64,000 nucleotides of DNA from Mytilus galloprovincialis (Eukaryota; Mollusca; Bivalvia; Mytilida; Mytilidae): contig NC_134841.1 in NCBI RefSeq assembly GCF_965363235.1, positions 49,559,078 through 49,623,077 on the forward strand, read 5' to 3'. A program made the position numbers and the translations under genes. Below the pieces are notes generated by a model. The model was not told the DNA's origin. It did not search any database and saw only the letters and a list, made by a program, of their open reading frames with translations. Of this stretch, positions 47,395 to 59,164 are shown in pieces (position 1 is the first letter of the stretch; each line of letters opens with the position of its first letter).

Positions 47395-48243
47395 TTAAAG
47401 GGGAACTAGCTATACAAGGTATATAAAAAATCTAAAATAAGGGGGGATACTGTTTTACCTCTGTCTGTACGTCCGTTCATCCGTCAGTCGGTCCGTCAGT
47501 TAGTCCGTCCGTCCAATAAATATTTTCGTTGCATCTTTTTTCGATTTTTTTTGTTCAATCATTAATAAAAGTGATATAGGGAAATGGTACTTCGCATTTA
47601 GCCGCAAGTCTGCTTCAATTTTGTCAAAATAAGGTTATAAACATTGATGATGAATAATTCGACCTTATTGAATCCGTATTCATGTGAACTTCAATTAACC
47701 CCTTAGCTAAAGATGCATAACACAGGAATTGTGCGTGTAAAGTTATTTAAAGAAAAAAGAATGTCAACATTAAAAGTGAAACAAAGGTAAATTATTTGAA
47801 TGACCGATTCGATCCACAAAATATCATTCGTATACAGGTAAAAACAATGTTTAACATATATTTTCAATCTATAAAATGAAATTAAACAGACCTTGATCTA
47901 ATTGCACGATTTCGACTAGACCAAATTACACACAAAACGAAGCTTCATATTATTGAACACAGGCCTTGTAAATTATTTGCTTTAGACTTTTTATAATTTG
48001 GATAAATGTTTTACTTTGTAATAAATCAATTAAGAAAATTTAAGTCAAATCGGTAAACACGAATTTAATGGCTTGTGCATTGTCGGATCTAGGGGAGGGG
48101 AGTCCGGGGGTTGGAACCCCCCCTTTTTTTGGCCGATCAATGCATTTGAATGAGGACACATAGTTGGACCCCACCTCCTTTTGTCCTAGGTTGGGAGCCC
48201 CCCTTTTAAAATGGCTGGATCCGCCTCTGTTGTGTCTCTTTGA
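47395..48243. mobile_element. ~690-bp element, inverted copy 2, carrying two nested inserts
   Basis: Inverse of 38943-39630, with ends TTAAAGGGGAACTAGCT at 47395 and GGCT...TCTCTTTGA at the right. The right terminal repeat is split by the MITE 48078-48229, and the ~103-bp repeat 47441-47543 interrupts the left part. More diverged than copy 1. Confidence 0.65.
48078..48229. mobile_element. 152-bp MITE, CATTGTCGGATCTAG ends, TSD TTGTG
   Basis: Same family as 40503-40658. The ends CATTGTCGGATCTAG and CTGGATCCGCCTCTG are flanked by TTGTG on both sides (48073-48077 and 48230-48234). It interrupts the terminal repeat of element 47395-48243; copy 1 of that element is the empty site. Confidence 0.85.
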
Positions 48244-48699
48244 TAACTGCCTCAATTCAATTAATACTATTCACCAACGGTATATTTATACTTTTTGTAA
48301 CTAACATTGACTTTTGTATATGTATTTACAGAATAAATATTAGAGAGCACTTTCAATTCATATAGCTATATGGGAAAATACCTGGTAACGGTAGCCAAAA
48401 CAATCAATATATTGCTATATAAAGAGTTTATAACCTACCAAAACTAATTAAAAAATAACACTGTATGTATTCATTTATATTGTACATCAATGTTTAAATT
48501 TACACATCTTTAGATAAGGTCTAATGCATTTTTCGGTTGTATTTGGTTTTTCCTAACTTTGTGTTTTACAATAAATATAAGAAAAACATAGATCTTTGTT
48601 TGATGCATCGTAAATCCGTATGACGTCGAGTGCGTTGTTGGTGATATACGGATGTTGCTTTCCAGTTCGCATTTATTGTATTTAGAATCTAATCAAAGT

Positions 48700-49490
48700 T
48701 TCGAAATTGATAACTATATGATAGTATATATCAAAATGTGCATAATTAATAGCAGAAATGAAATAGCCCTGAAAATCAATACCAACGCCACAGTCCGGAC
48801 ACCATGTTCTTATTCTTGTCCCCTAAAATCTGTTCTCTTTGCCAGAACAAACGGCACATCTCATTCTCCTTTTGTTGGGAATCCATTCTATGAAGTGCCG
48901 AGCAGTAAGTCTGGTACTTTGAAGTAAGCAACGTCTACCCGGTCGTGTCTGTCCTTCTCTGTGTTGTCCAATCAAACCCTGTATTATTTCCTGCTGAAAT
49001 GTCAAATGGTCCATTTTCTTCTGTACCACAAAGGTATTTCTATAACGAAAACAAAATAAAACAATATTATTAAATTGATGTTTTTTAATACCTTTTGGAA
49101 AACAAAGTCATATTTGAATTGTATGCGAGTTTAGTTTGAGAAATGGTAACTAATTATCAGTATGATATAGGACTAATTGTTTGTAAAAACATCAGAACTA
49201 AACCCGTCACACCAAAAAATAAGATAGAGAACAAACAATTGCATAGCGCTCGTATACTAACTTTAAATATATTTTTCAAATTAAAACCTTTCGGTAACTT
49301 AAAATTTCGAATAAACCATACCTGTTGCTGTCATGAGGAGATTAAACAAAATCTTCTTCCATAATTTCAAACTTCTATACTGTGCAATTAACTGGTCATC
49401 TTGGTCAACGCCACCCATAGTCTCATTGTATTTGTGTACCAAAGATGGCGCCTTCACAACTTTCCGCTTACTATTAGGTTTCTGGGTCAT
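48700..49490 (-). pseudogene. piggyBac-like transposase C-terminal relic
   Basis: On the minus strand, 49489-49323 encodes VKAPSLVHKYNETMGGVDQD and LIAQYRSLKLWKKILFNLLM, typical of the piggyBac DDE domain. After a GT...AG gap (about 49322-49040), 49039-48820 encodes VVQKKMDHLTFQQEI and a cysteine domain beginning CAVCSGKENRF. An in-frame TAG then precedes TWCPDCGVGI, so the C-terminal zinc-type domain is broken. The gap junction is one base out of frame in my reading. Upstream catalytic blocks are not seen, and the AG before 49489 may be an acceptor. A domesticated gene is unlikely. Confidence 0.75.
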
Positions 49491-49934
49491 TCTGAAAATA
49501 TAGAATATTTTTTTAGTCTAGATTTAGAATTTGATATAAAACAAATATTCTGATTACTTCAATGAATGTACTTACAAGTATGAATGATTTTAATTTTAAA
49601 TCCTTTTTACTCATAGATATTCTATGAAAACGTGATCACGGCTTTTTAAATTGTGAACTTTTGGAATGAATTGTGAATACAGCTGCCCAAACACTCTGCT
49701 TAGTTTTCGCGGAACCATTAATATATGAATACGGTTCCTTACTTGGAAGAAGAAAAAGACTCCGGGAATAGTACAATACATTCAATAAAAAACTATTACT
49801 TTGCACTTCCAGCTGTTGTTAACAAGGACACTTGTCGGCGATCACTTTATAAAACAGACATAACTGGTCCTTGCGACTTTGCAAGAATTGCCCCCTTTGG
49901 AAGTTTTGCCTTTTCTTGTGTTAATTACTGTACC
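49491..49934. other. Unassigned stretch upstream of the piggyBac relic
   Basis: No transposase block could be recognised on either strand. An open frame on the plus strand starting at 49725 has no family signal and runs into low-complexity sequence. Confidence 0.4.
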
Positions 49935-50114
49935 CAGGCCCGTATCCAGGAATTTCCAAGGGGGGTTATTTGGACTCACAAACTCGACTTTAACAGTCAC
50001 AATTCGAACAGAACGTCGACTTTAACAGTGCTTATTTGTTTTCAAAGGGTGGGTGGGTGGGTGGGTGGGGGGGTTCGTCCGACACCCCCCCCCCCCCCCT
50101 TGGCTACGGGTATG
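49935..50114. mobile_element. 180-bp MITE, CAGGCCCGTATCCAGG ends, TSD GTACC
   Basis: The left end CAGGCCCGTATCC and right end GGCTACGGGTATG are inverted with mismatches. GTACC lies on both sides (49930-49934 and 50115-50119). The interior has a GGGT run and a poly(C) run. The same CA...TG and 5-bp TSD rule as the MITEs at 40503 and 48078. Confidence 0.8.
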
Positions 50115-50397
50115 GTACCAGTACAATATGTACCCCTGTTTCTGAGGTCGTGTACTAATTTCGGACTGGTTAACCAACTGTCGATGGTCACATGGTGCTG
50201 TTTTTCAAAGTGGGGTCTCATCAGATCCATAACAACTTTGTATCTAGAATATACATGGCATTGCATTCAATATTTACTGCAACGTTTATTACCCTAATAT
50301 GTTATTTGAAATAAGTTAGAAATTCACGTCGATGGTTACCGTCTTTATAATACACCAAAGGCCTTCTACGAGAATGTGTGTACGGTATACAGTTTTA

Positions 50398-50625
50398 TAG
50401 ATATAGGAAGATGTGGTGTGAGTGCCAATGAGACAACTCTCCATACAAATAACAATTTAAAAAGTAAACCATTATAGGTTAAAGTACGGCCTTCAACACG
50501 GAGCCTTAGCTCACACCGAACAACAAGCTATAAAGGGCCCCAAAATTACTAGTGTAAAACCATTCAAACGGGAAAACCAACGGTCTAATCTATATAAACA
50601 AAACGAGAAACGAGAAACACGTATA
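50398..50625 (-). repeat. Mussel repeat family F, copy 4
   Basis: Starts TATAGGAAGATGTGGTGTGA and contains CGGCCTTCAACACGGAGCCT. It is the inverse of 43540-43740. Confidence 0.65.
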
Positions 50626-50862
50626 TATTACATAAACAAACGACAACTACTGTATATGATTATATATTTTTTTAGAATATACATGTACATGTAGTTCCCA
50701 GTGTTCACAGCGCTCGTATGTTGTACACTATACTATTGTATGTTTGAGTTAACGGTATGTAAAAATTTGAGAAACATAAATTAAACTGATTTTTAAAAAA
50801 AATTAACCTATAGCTGCACAATGTAACCTATGGGAGTGCAACCAGAGTATAAATCTCAATAA

Positions 50863-50897
50863 CCGAAAATTATACCATAGCTATCCATGGTATAATT
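50863..50897. repeat. Short perfect-type palindrome
   Basis: AAAATTATACCATAGC is mirrored by CCATGGTATAATTTT. The word AATTATACCATAG also forms the arms of the palindrome at 52329-52493. Confidence 0.75.
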
Positions 50898-50934
50898 TTC
50901 ACACATAAGTTTTGTTGTATAAGGTATTCAAAAG

Positions 50935-51140
50935 AAAAAAAATTGTCAAGACCTGGCCGCGGCCGCCTGAATTTTTTGATAGAAACAACAAAGTCAGTGT
51001 GGGGCCACTAAGCTTAACTGCCCGTTTTGCACCAGCTGAAATAAATGATTGCTTAGGGTGGGAATCGAACCCACATACACCAACCCTGTTGTCCTATATT
51101 TTAAATGAACCAAGATTCGCTCCCAGAACGAACAAATAAA
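50935..51140 (-). repeat. Possible tRNA-derived SINE
   Basis: The minus strand contains GTGGGTTCGATTCCC, a full match to the Pol III B box, with a weak A-box-like AGCGAATCTTGG about 45 bp upstream. A non-tRNA tail follows downstream. Cloverleaf pairing was not found, so a functional tRNA is unlikely. Confidence 0.4.
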
Positions 51141-51604
51141 GTTTAAAACTATGTTGATTTTCGGTTATTAATTGGTAAACTTTCTATAGGCTCCGATGCA
51201 CAGCTACATTTACATGAATCACATCTAACCGTTTGTTTAGTTTTTAGGGGATGGAGGGGACAGGAAACACGCCCCTTTTAAAAAACTTTAAATATGGTAA
51301 ACAAATAACCTATTTAATAGTATTTTCAAATGTTGGCTTGCTTTACCCCCACCTCCACTATAAAAAGGTTTGATCCACACCCGGTTTATTAAACACTGCT
51401 GACATCTAGACTTTTAATGAGGCTACTTTATGTTTGACCGTTAAAAATAGATAGCGTTTATTTACTCTAAACAGGAATATATATATATTAGATATACTGT
51501 TCCCAGCTCTAAATGAGCTATTCCTTTTTTTTTTTTTTAAATTATATCGTCGCATGTCAATGAATTTAATCGTGAACATTTTGAAATCCCGTTTAATTAA
51601 TGTA

Positions 51605-51835
51605 CGCCATGGGCGAGGGGGGGGGGGGGGGGGGGGTGGGAGGACCTTTATCGGGACTCTGGGATCTGGTGTTTTTAAGCTAGGGATTTCGGGATTGACT
51701 CTTTCGGGATCCGGGAATTCTTTTTTTCGAAATTCGGTACCTCGGGATTTCGTGTTTTTAAGCCCGGCTTTTGGAGATTTCGTGTTTTTAAGCCCGGGAT
51801 TGCGGGATCAGGACCCGGCCTCCTACCCTCCCTCA
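51605..51835 (+). repeat. TTTCGGGAT minisatellite, copy 1
   Basis: A poly(G) run is followed by repeated (T)TTCGGGAT(C/T) and GTGTTTTTAAGC(C)CGGG words, ending GGATCAGGACC. The same arrangement occurs at 56695-56890. Confidence 0.75.
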
Positions 51836-52328
51836 TGGGCTTTTGGTTTCAAGTTAAACGTGGAATAATTCATACAAACTCTCAGACAGATTCTTGTGAA
51901 ATTAATTTCCTCAAAATTAATATAAAAAAATTAAAATATTTCGAACATTTTGAAAACAAATAATAAAATTAAAAAAACCTACCCATTGCAGTTCAATTGT
52001 ACGTAAGTTTGGGATTGCAGCAGTCTTCCAAAATATCAGAATTCTGTACTAGAAGTTTCTTATGTCCTTTTTCAGAACATCTAAAACAGTTTTTTCGTCA
52101 CCAATGTAAAGATGCATCCATCGCTGTTGAAAAATCTTTTCAAACTGATTACCCGCTGTCTCTGAACCCCGTGCTAGTTTTAAAAAGTAGGCGGAGCCTT
52201 AAGTGTAAGGTCCGAAAAGGGTTATTTTACAGATTCTTATGAAAATAATTTCGAAGTAAACAAACAAAAATATATGAAATACACAATTTTTAACAGCGAA
52301 AGATGCAATAGGTTAAAACAGATAATTC

Positions 52329-52493
52329 ATATTTTTTGGAAAGTTTTGTGGTGTTTCGTAAATTATACCATAGTGTTCGTTGAAACCCCTCGGCAACCTC
52401 ACTCGACTTCGTCTGGTGAGGTTATTGCCGGGGGGGGGGGGGGGGGTTCAACAAAAGCTATGGTATAATTTACGAAACACCACAAAACTGTCC
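52329..52493. repeat. Near-perfect long hairpin (foldback MITE)
   Basis: The outer arms TTGTGGTGTTTCGTAAATTA...CCATAG and inverse are about 42 bp. The inner arms GGCAACCTCAC / GTGAGGTTATTGCC continue the fold around TCGACTTCGTCTG. A poly(G) run replaces part of one arm. The whole 165 bp could form one stem. Confidence 0.8.
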
Positions 52494-54235
52494 AAAAGAT
52501 ATGAAATATCTATAACTTAACAACTGATCATGACATTTAATAACTTACTATTGTGCATTACATTTAATTACAGTCTGGTCGAAGAATCATGTTGCTCTCT
52601 ATAGTCGTTTTATTAATTTTTGTTATTGAGTGCTACCGATTTGACGAATACCGCTTGTACAGATACAACAGACTTACTATTACTAAGATTAGTTTATTAC
52701 AAAAGATTTACAGGACAATCAAAATTTCGTTCGTTTTTGTTTATTAATTCTCTGCAAACCGAAGTGTTATAGGAGATGATCACTTTCTATTTGTTTAGTG
52801 TGGTTATTGAGAAAAACGTTGACTGGTGTTAAATTCATTATGCTAAATGTAAAAATAAAAAAAACGAAAATAAATAATTTCCAGACTTGAATTATTCAAG
52901 TAATTTTGAAATGACACAATATAAATGTATAGACGTTACCCATGATATTGGTGTCACTTTTGGTAACGTCGTAGGTTAACGTCAAAGTCGTGTACTTTAT
53001 ATTGACGTGATGTTTTTATTGCCTTCTAGTAAAGTCTTTAAACACATTGTTTTTGTGAATAAAAGGAGATAAGGGTTAACACCATGTTCTCTAGGACAAA
53101 AGAAATTATGAGGTATACATAGCGTGTTCTATGAACGAAACAAGATATTGGATATTCAGTAAATGGACATAAGGTTTTGTCGACTACGATTTGTTGTTAT
53201 ATATTTCATGTAAATCTACATTTTTTCATAAAAATTATTCAGGGACAATTTCATGTTTGGGGTTTTAATAAAAATTGGTACCAACAGAAGCAGAACTCTC
53301 ATAGTTATTTTTTTGGGGTAATATATTTGTTGTGTTAATTATCAATTTCTGATGATACACACAAAATTGATTTTCATCCTAAAATTTGCTTTATATTCCA
53401 ACTAACTTAATTTGAAAAAAAAATAACTAAAGAAAAATTATGACCAAATAAACAAAATTATATTCTGCGTCTTTCAACACATGCTTTTTAAATGCCGTCA
53501 AAATGTAGTTTTGTATAAAATTATAATAATTGTTTTATTAGCTGACCGATTTATTTGTATGTTGAGAAAGCCAGGACTATTGAAAATATATGTATATGCG
53601 CATTGGAGAGGATGGGTATGTCTTAAAGGCAGTAGGAACGTTCTTCTTGCATTGAGCCCGAACACCAACAATTGTGGAACTATCACGTACCTACATGTAT
53701 ATATATATAACGATTGATAAAATATACGTCACACCAAAGTTCGCGGTATCACATTCAGAGTTATTTTTTTTATATAGTTCTGTAGAGTTTTGAAAAGGTT
53801 AAATGGAAGACTAGTATGAAGTTTTGAACTTTTGAATTTCCTCGGAGTATTTTTTTGATTTCACTTTTATAAATAAGTATTTTTAACTTGACCCCCGCTT
53901 TAACTGAAAATGAATTGATTGCGTATTGGTGATTTAAGAAATTTCAGCAGTCTTCTTAAGGAGAAGCATATGTGTATTTCTATCCAAATGGGCCCACAGA
54001 GAGCATCTATACTATTAAACGAGAAGACCTCATTTTGTGTGTCGCTTCTCTTCCTTCCACAATAAATCAAGCATCATGCCTCTGTGTCCTATAGGTAACA
54101 TGCATAGTCGCATTTGTCATCCATTCTTGCGATTTTTCAGATTGAGTTATTTTGGGAGAAAAACGACAAAAAGGAGTCCGGATATGATTCCGTCATCAGA
54201 CTGACTTTTAGTCATAGATAAGACTTCCGGTTTGA
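52494..54235. other. Intergenic, nothing recognised
   Basis: AT-rich, with short frames lacking family signal. Confidence 0.4.
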
Positions 54236-54552
54236 AACATGCACAAATACAACCAATCGTATGATAGATAACAAAAATGAAAAATAAATAAGCCAATCAG
54301 AGCGTTCTCCATATCATGGTGTTTAGATCGCAAGGCCAACACCTATTATACCTTTTTATAGAGGACAACTATTTTTTGCGTTTATCTACATGTAAACTAC
54401 GATTATACTACTTTAATATATAGTCTAAGAGACTCTCTGTCTACTGTTTTCTTTGAAATGTTTACTATTTAAGCGGTCATACCAGTTGCATATATATATT
54501 AAAATAAGTAAAACATGTGACACAAGTACAACCAATCGTATGACAGATAACA

Positions 54553-55318
54553 ACAAGAGGCTGTCACAACGACAGCAAACCGGATTTATTACAATTTATT
54601 TGTGTCCTGGCAATATCACAAGAACCATTACTGATGAATGGTGAAAGTGAAAATCGTCAATATCAAATTTGACCTCTATTTTGTCATTAGTATCAACATA
54701 TTAAAATTTGAAAAGCTTAGATTGAATGGTTCATGAGTAAATGCAATAAAGTGAATGGAAACGCCATTTTACGATCTTTCAAGAACCATAACTCCTGAAC
54801 AGTAAAAGTCAAAATCGTCATTATTAAAATTGACCTCTATTTTGTCATCAGTAACAAAATAAAAAAAATTGGGAAGCTTTGGTAGAACAGTTCATGTGTA
54901 AATACACGGACGCGACTGGAAACTCCATTTTTCAATCTTTCAAGAACCATAACTCCTGAACGGTAAAAGTCAAAATCGTCATTATTGAACTTGACCTCCA
55001 TTTTGTCATCAGTAACAACATATTAAAATTTGGGAAGCTTTGGTAGAACAGTTCATGCGTAAATGCACGGACACGACTGGAAAAACCATTTTCAATCTTT
55101 CAAGAACCATAACTCCTGAACGGTAAAAGTCAAAATCGCCATTATTGAACTTGACTTTCATTTAGTTGTCAGTAACAACATATTAAAGTTTTAAAAGCTT
55201 TAGTTGAACGGTTCATGAGTTAATGCACGGACAACATTTGATTGCCGCCCGCCCGGCCGCCTGCTCGCCGTACATCCCCAAATCAATAACCGACATTTTT
55301 GTCACAAAAATCCGGTTA
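54553..55318 (-). mobile_element. Helentron-like element, family B
   Basis: Minus strand: the 5' end TAACCGGATTTTTGTGAC folds with GTCGGTT. About four ~160-bp units follow (landmark CAAGAACCATAACTCCTGAA on plus). Then the inverse of the 5' end, AAATCCGGTT, and a 3' hairpin GCTGTC-GTTGT-GACAGC, then CTCTTGT. Against unit 1 (GATAACAAAAATGAAAAAT at ~54262) the insert lies between two As on plus (T|T on its own strand) with no duplication. Confidence 0.75.
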
Positions 55319-55543
55319 AAAATGAAAAATAAATAAGCCATTCAGAGCGTTCTCCATATCATGGTGTTTAGATCGCAAGAATCACAACTATTATACCTCC
55401 TTAGAGAGGACAATTATTTTTTCGCGTTTATCTACATGTAAACTACGATTATACTACTTTAGGGACTCTGTATTCTGTCAGGGACTTTCTATGTTAGTGT
55501 AGAAAGTTCCTGATTCTATCTACTGTTTTCTTTGAAATGTTTA

Positions 55544-56443
55544 GACGTTACGCGCGATGTTTGTACATGTAAGCGTAATACAACGTCGCGAATATTTCGT
55601 ACCGTTCAAACCAAAACTTCGACTGAAACGTTGTTTTTAAGCAAGTGCGACATTCTTGTAAGACTCCGCAAAATCGACGATGCTTTTTAACTACTTATTG
55701 AAAATTGGTGTATTTTAGATTTTTGAAAAATTAAGAAAAATAACATTTAAAAAAATCATAAAATTCTATCATTATAAGAGCACTGATAAGCAAACAATTG
55801 ACGTAAATTTGAGTTTAGTTCGTTTTTACGTCAAAAAATGTCGATGCGACAACCTTGTAAGCCTTTGAAAAATCGTCCATAAATTATCATATATCATTTT
55901 CCAGGATATTTGTCTTTAAATTCATAAAATTAAGCAAATTAACATTGATGTAGTAAATACAAATACTAACCTTTTTCCATTTTAGACAAAAGTTTTTTGA
56001 TTCTCAAATCTGTAATCCCAATTTTTTTGCCGTGGGACAGATTTGCCCTTGTAGTATGGAACGCTTTTTTTCTATGATGTCATTATAACGTCATAAATAA
56101 CGCATAAAAGACTGAATGAACCTTTCTTTTAAATAATGGAGAAAAAAAAATGTTTTTCAAAATATTAGATAGTTTAGACGAAAATCATAGTTTAGTGGTT
56201 ACAATAAATGAAATATGTTACACGGGACAGCATAAAAATAGCCGTTTTTTTTAATGGAGCTTGTCGCATGCAGCATAAAGCATAGTTTCAACAATTATTT
56301 TTTTCGTTTTTATTTAAAAAAACATTTTTTTTTAAATACGTTCAATAGCAATGAATTTGATATCACAAAATTACATATTTTGGACTTGCATCTTGCCAAC
56401 TACGCCGATTTTCCAATGAGGTACGAACATCGCGCGTAACGTC
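55544..56443. mobile_element. 900-bp Harbinger-like element, TSD TTA
   Basis: Terminal repeats GACGTTACGCGCGATGTTTG and the inverse CGAACATCGCGCGTAACGTC (~23 bp, one mismatch) are flanked by TTA (55541-55543 and 56444-56446). Unit 1 at ~54460 reads GAAATGTTTACTATTTAAG without the insert. A 3-bp TTA duplication is the PIF/Harbinger signature. The interior has no transposase, so it is non-autonomous. Confidence 0.8.
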
Positions 56444-56694
56444 TTACTATTAAAGGGGTCATACCACTTGCATATATATATTAAAATAAGTAAAACATGC
56501 TCAACTTCATCTAAAACTACCTCGACCAAAAACTTTAACCTGAAGCGGGACAGACGGACGGGCGGACGACCGAACAAATGAACGCACGTATGCACATACT
56601 AGAAAACATAATGCCCGTAAATGGTGCATACAAATTTATTGTTAAAAGGGAAAATATTGATTTGGCAAAAATGAAAGTAAGGTGGAGATTAGAG

Positions 56695-56890
56695 GAAAGC
56701 AGGACCTTTTTGGGGGCGTCGGGATCGAGTGTGTTTAAGCTCCTCATTTTGGGATTGATCCTTCCGTGATCTGGGAATATATTTTTCGATTTCGGGATTT
56801 CGGGATATGAATTTCTTTAAATTCTGCATCTCGGGATTTCATTGTTTTAAGCCCGGGATTTCGGGATCAGGACCCCTCCGACCACCCCTC
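56695..56890 (+). repeat. TTTCGGGAT minisatellite, copy 2
   Basis: Same order of words as 51605-51835, ending GGGATCAGGACC. Somewhat more diverged. Confidence 0.75.
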
Positions 56891-57594
56891 AAATTAGCCT
56901 TAGTCGGTCTAGGTCATTTATACAAGATTCATATCCTATCATTGGCATGTTAATAAGGCTCTTAAAAGAAAAAACACTAATGGATTGTCCTAGAAGCATA
57001 GCATTTTATTAGACTAATAATGGTCTATCATAATATATAAGCAGTTACATTTATTTCATGTCTGAAACGGTGCAAATTTTTAATTTGATTTGACTTTTAC
57101 CAAAAGAATCATTGTAGCAAAGGAGATGAATAATTGTGGTCTGAGGCCAGAAAAACGAAATAATTGAATATATCAGAAAGGAAACAAATATCGGACTTTG
57201 GAAAAAGGAAGAGAGCTTTTCATACCTTTTATGAAATTCTCCATACATAATATCTTTGACAAAAAATCATCCTACAATAGTTCACAAGCTGTATATGCCC
57301 GCGATTTCGCGGGTGTGTTCTTGTATATATAACATGTACAATAAAAGACATTTTTCTAGGACAACAACAGAATAAGAAAAGAATTGCGTCCAAAATTTGT
57401 TTTATTTGCAGAGAAAACCGCAGTGTACAGAGAAAGCAACCAATCTACGCCAGGAAACCGACACTTCCTAGTAAATAAGATTCATCGAATTTAAAACCTC
57501 GATGTTGACATCCTAGTGATCAGTATAGCTATACTTCTTAGATCGCTAGGAAAACAAGGCCTCTGAAATTCTTTAAATAATAGAAAATATATGG
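56891..57594. other. Intergenic; CCCGCGATTTCGCGGG palindrome at 57299-57314
   Basis: The palindrome followed by TGTGTTCT may be the end of a dispersed repeat. No gene recognised. Confidence 0.45.
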
Positions 57595-57895
57595 GTATGA
57601 TTGTCGATAAAACTATTATAGATCACAGTACGGCTCTCAACAATGAGCAAAATTGATACCACACAATAATTTATAAAGGCCCCGAAATAAAATAAGGTAA
57701 AACAATTCAAACGAGAAAAATAACGGCCAGATTTAAATACATATCAATAAACGGGGGAAAAAATATATACAGCAACAAACGACAGCCACTGAAATTACAG
57801 GCTCCTGACTTGGGACAGTCACATACAGAATGTAGCGAAGTTAAACATGTTTGCTGGCGCCAAAACCTCCCCTTACCTAAAAGTGAAACAGTACA
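57595..57895 (-). repeat. Mussel repeat family F, copy 5
   Basis: Contains CAGTACGGCTCTCAACAATG, ACAGGCTCCTGACTTGGGAC and AACGACAGCCACTGAAATTA, the inverse of the order seen at 22290-22565. Frames in it are not genes. Confidence 0.65.
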
Positions 57896-58303
57896 ACACA
57901 TACCCTCGCACATTCAAAACTAGTATCATTTTCTTTTTTAATTAATGTGTCTCTAGTCGGATATTTTCTTGTCAAATAAATTTAGTCGACTTTGCAATAA
58001 TGTAGGTCTCCTTTGTAGTTACTTAGATCGATAATGAGACAATTATCAGGCAAGTAGGGGGCAGAGTTTGGTGTTATCTCACATTATTTGTTCATTCGTT
58101 TAACTCGTAAAATATTGCTGTTTGATTTTTTAAAAAACATAATGAGCAAAACGACTTTACCGATGTTTACTAGGTACGTACTGTAAAACGATACATATAC
58201 GTGCACTTATTTTAGTTAAGAAACGAGAAATAAAATATATTGCAACGTTTGGAATGAATCATTTATGATGAATTTTTTTTGTAATTTGAATATCACTTGT
58301 TGC

Positions 58304-58343
<40 letters not shown>

Positions 58344-59164
58344 AATTCTCCGAATTTGATTCATTGCTGTTGTGCCGAAGCTTGCCTTAATTCCTAAAAC
58401 GATCAATATTCTAATTGATACGAATATTATTCAAGTAATCTTTAAATTTCCTCTTTGGTCTCCGGAAAATATGTTAAATATTTGTTGTTGAGTTGCTGTC
58501 TCATTGAAATGTACTCAAATCACATTTTATTGAAATATTATGGTATATTAAAAAGAGAAACGCATTTCAATGAGGTGAAATCAAATATAAATTATAAATT
58601 CATATTTTATATATATTCTCTTAGTAAAATGAATACGTTACAAAAACAGATTAACGCAAACATACGTCGCATTACAAGTGAACGTCAAAGAACGTCAAAT
58701 TAGCGATGATGTGACATTTTGGTAGACCACCATGCGACCGCTTCATTTTGTTGATTTTTAGATTTTTATTTACTTTATATACATCAACATGTTCCTTTTG
58801 CAAAGGAATTTGACTTTATAGAGATGTTATTCGAAACACTTATGTTGTTTTTACTCTTTTTTGAAGATTAGTAACAACTTGTCCTTAATAATTCTAAGAA
58901 AAATTGAAAACGCTTTCATTGTGACATTTTGGTAGACACCCTTTCAATGCATCGATATTCGATACTAATCGATAAAAAATATTATTTAAAGCATCGAGTA
59001 TTTTCTTTTTTATTTAGTATTTATCATGCTGGCTTTATTCTTCGATCTAAAATGCAAAACACATTATTTTTCGTTGTTTTCTGTAACCAAGAACGGAATT
59101 ACTAACGTAAAACGTTGGTTAATATTTTTGTGTGACGGGAGACCTTTAAGGTTCATATGCTCAA
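57896..59164. other. Intergenic with (TA)n microsatellite
   Basis: (TA)n at 58307-58338. A 17-bp direct repeat GTGACATTTTGGTAGAC occurs at 58710 and 58920. No supported gene. Confidence 0.5.

Larger units (their letters stand above)
54240..56500. repeat. Tandem ~275-bp duplication, second copy enlarged by two transposons
   Basis: Unit 1 (about 54240-54515) and unit 2 (about 54516-56500) share ACAACCAATCGTATGA, CCATATCATGGTGTTTAG, TAAACTACGATTATACTACT, CTTTGAAATGTTTA and CATATATATATTAAAATAAG in order. Unit 2 also contains elements 54553-55318 and 55544-56443. Unit 1 is the empty site for both. Confidence 0.85.

Noticed and set aside
49725..50297. 190-residue plus-strand open frame
   Set aside because: It crosses the MITE 49935-50114 with its G and C runs and shows no conserved motif.
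50935..51140. tRNA gene on the minus strand (B-box match)
   Set aside because: No cloverleaf or acceptor stem was found. It is better read as a SINE-like remnant.
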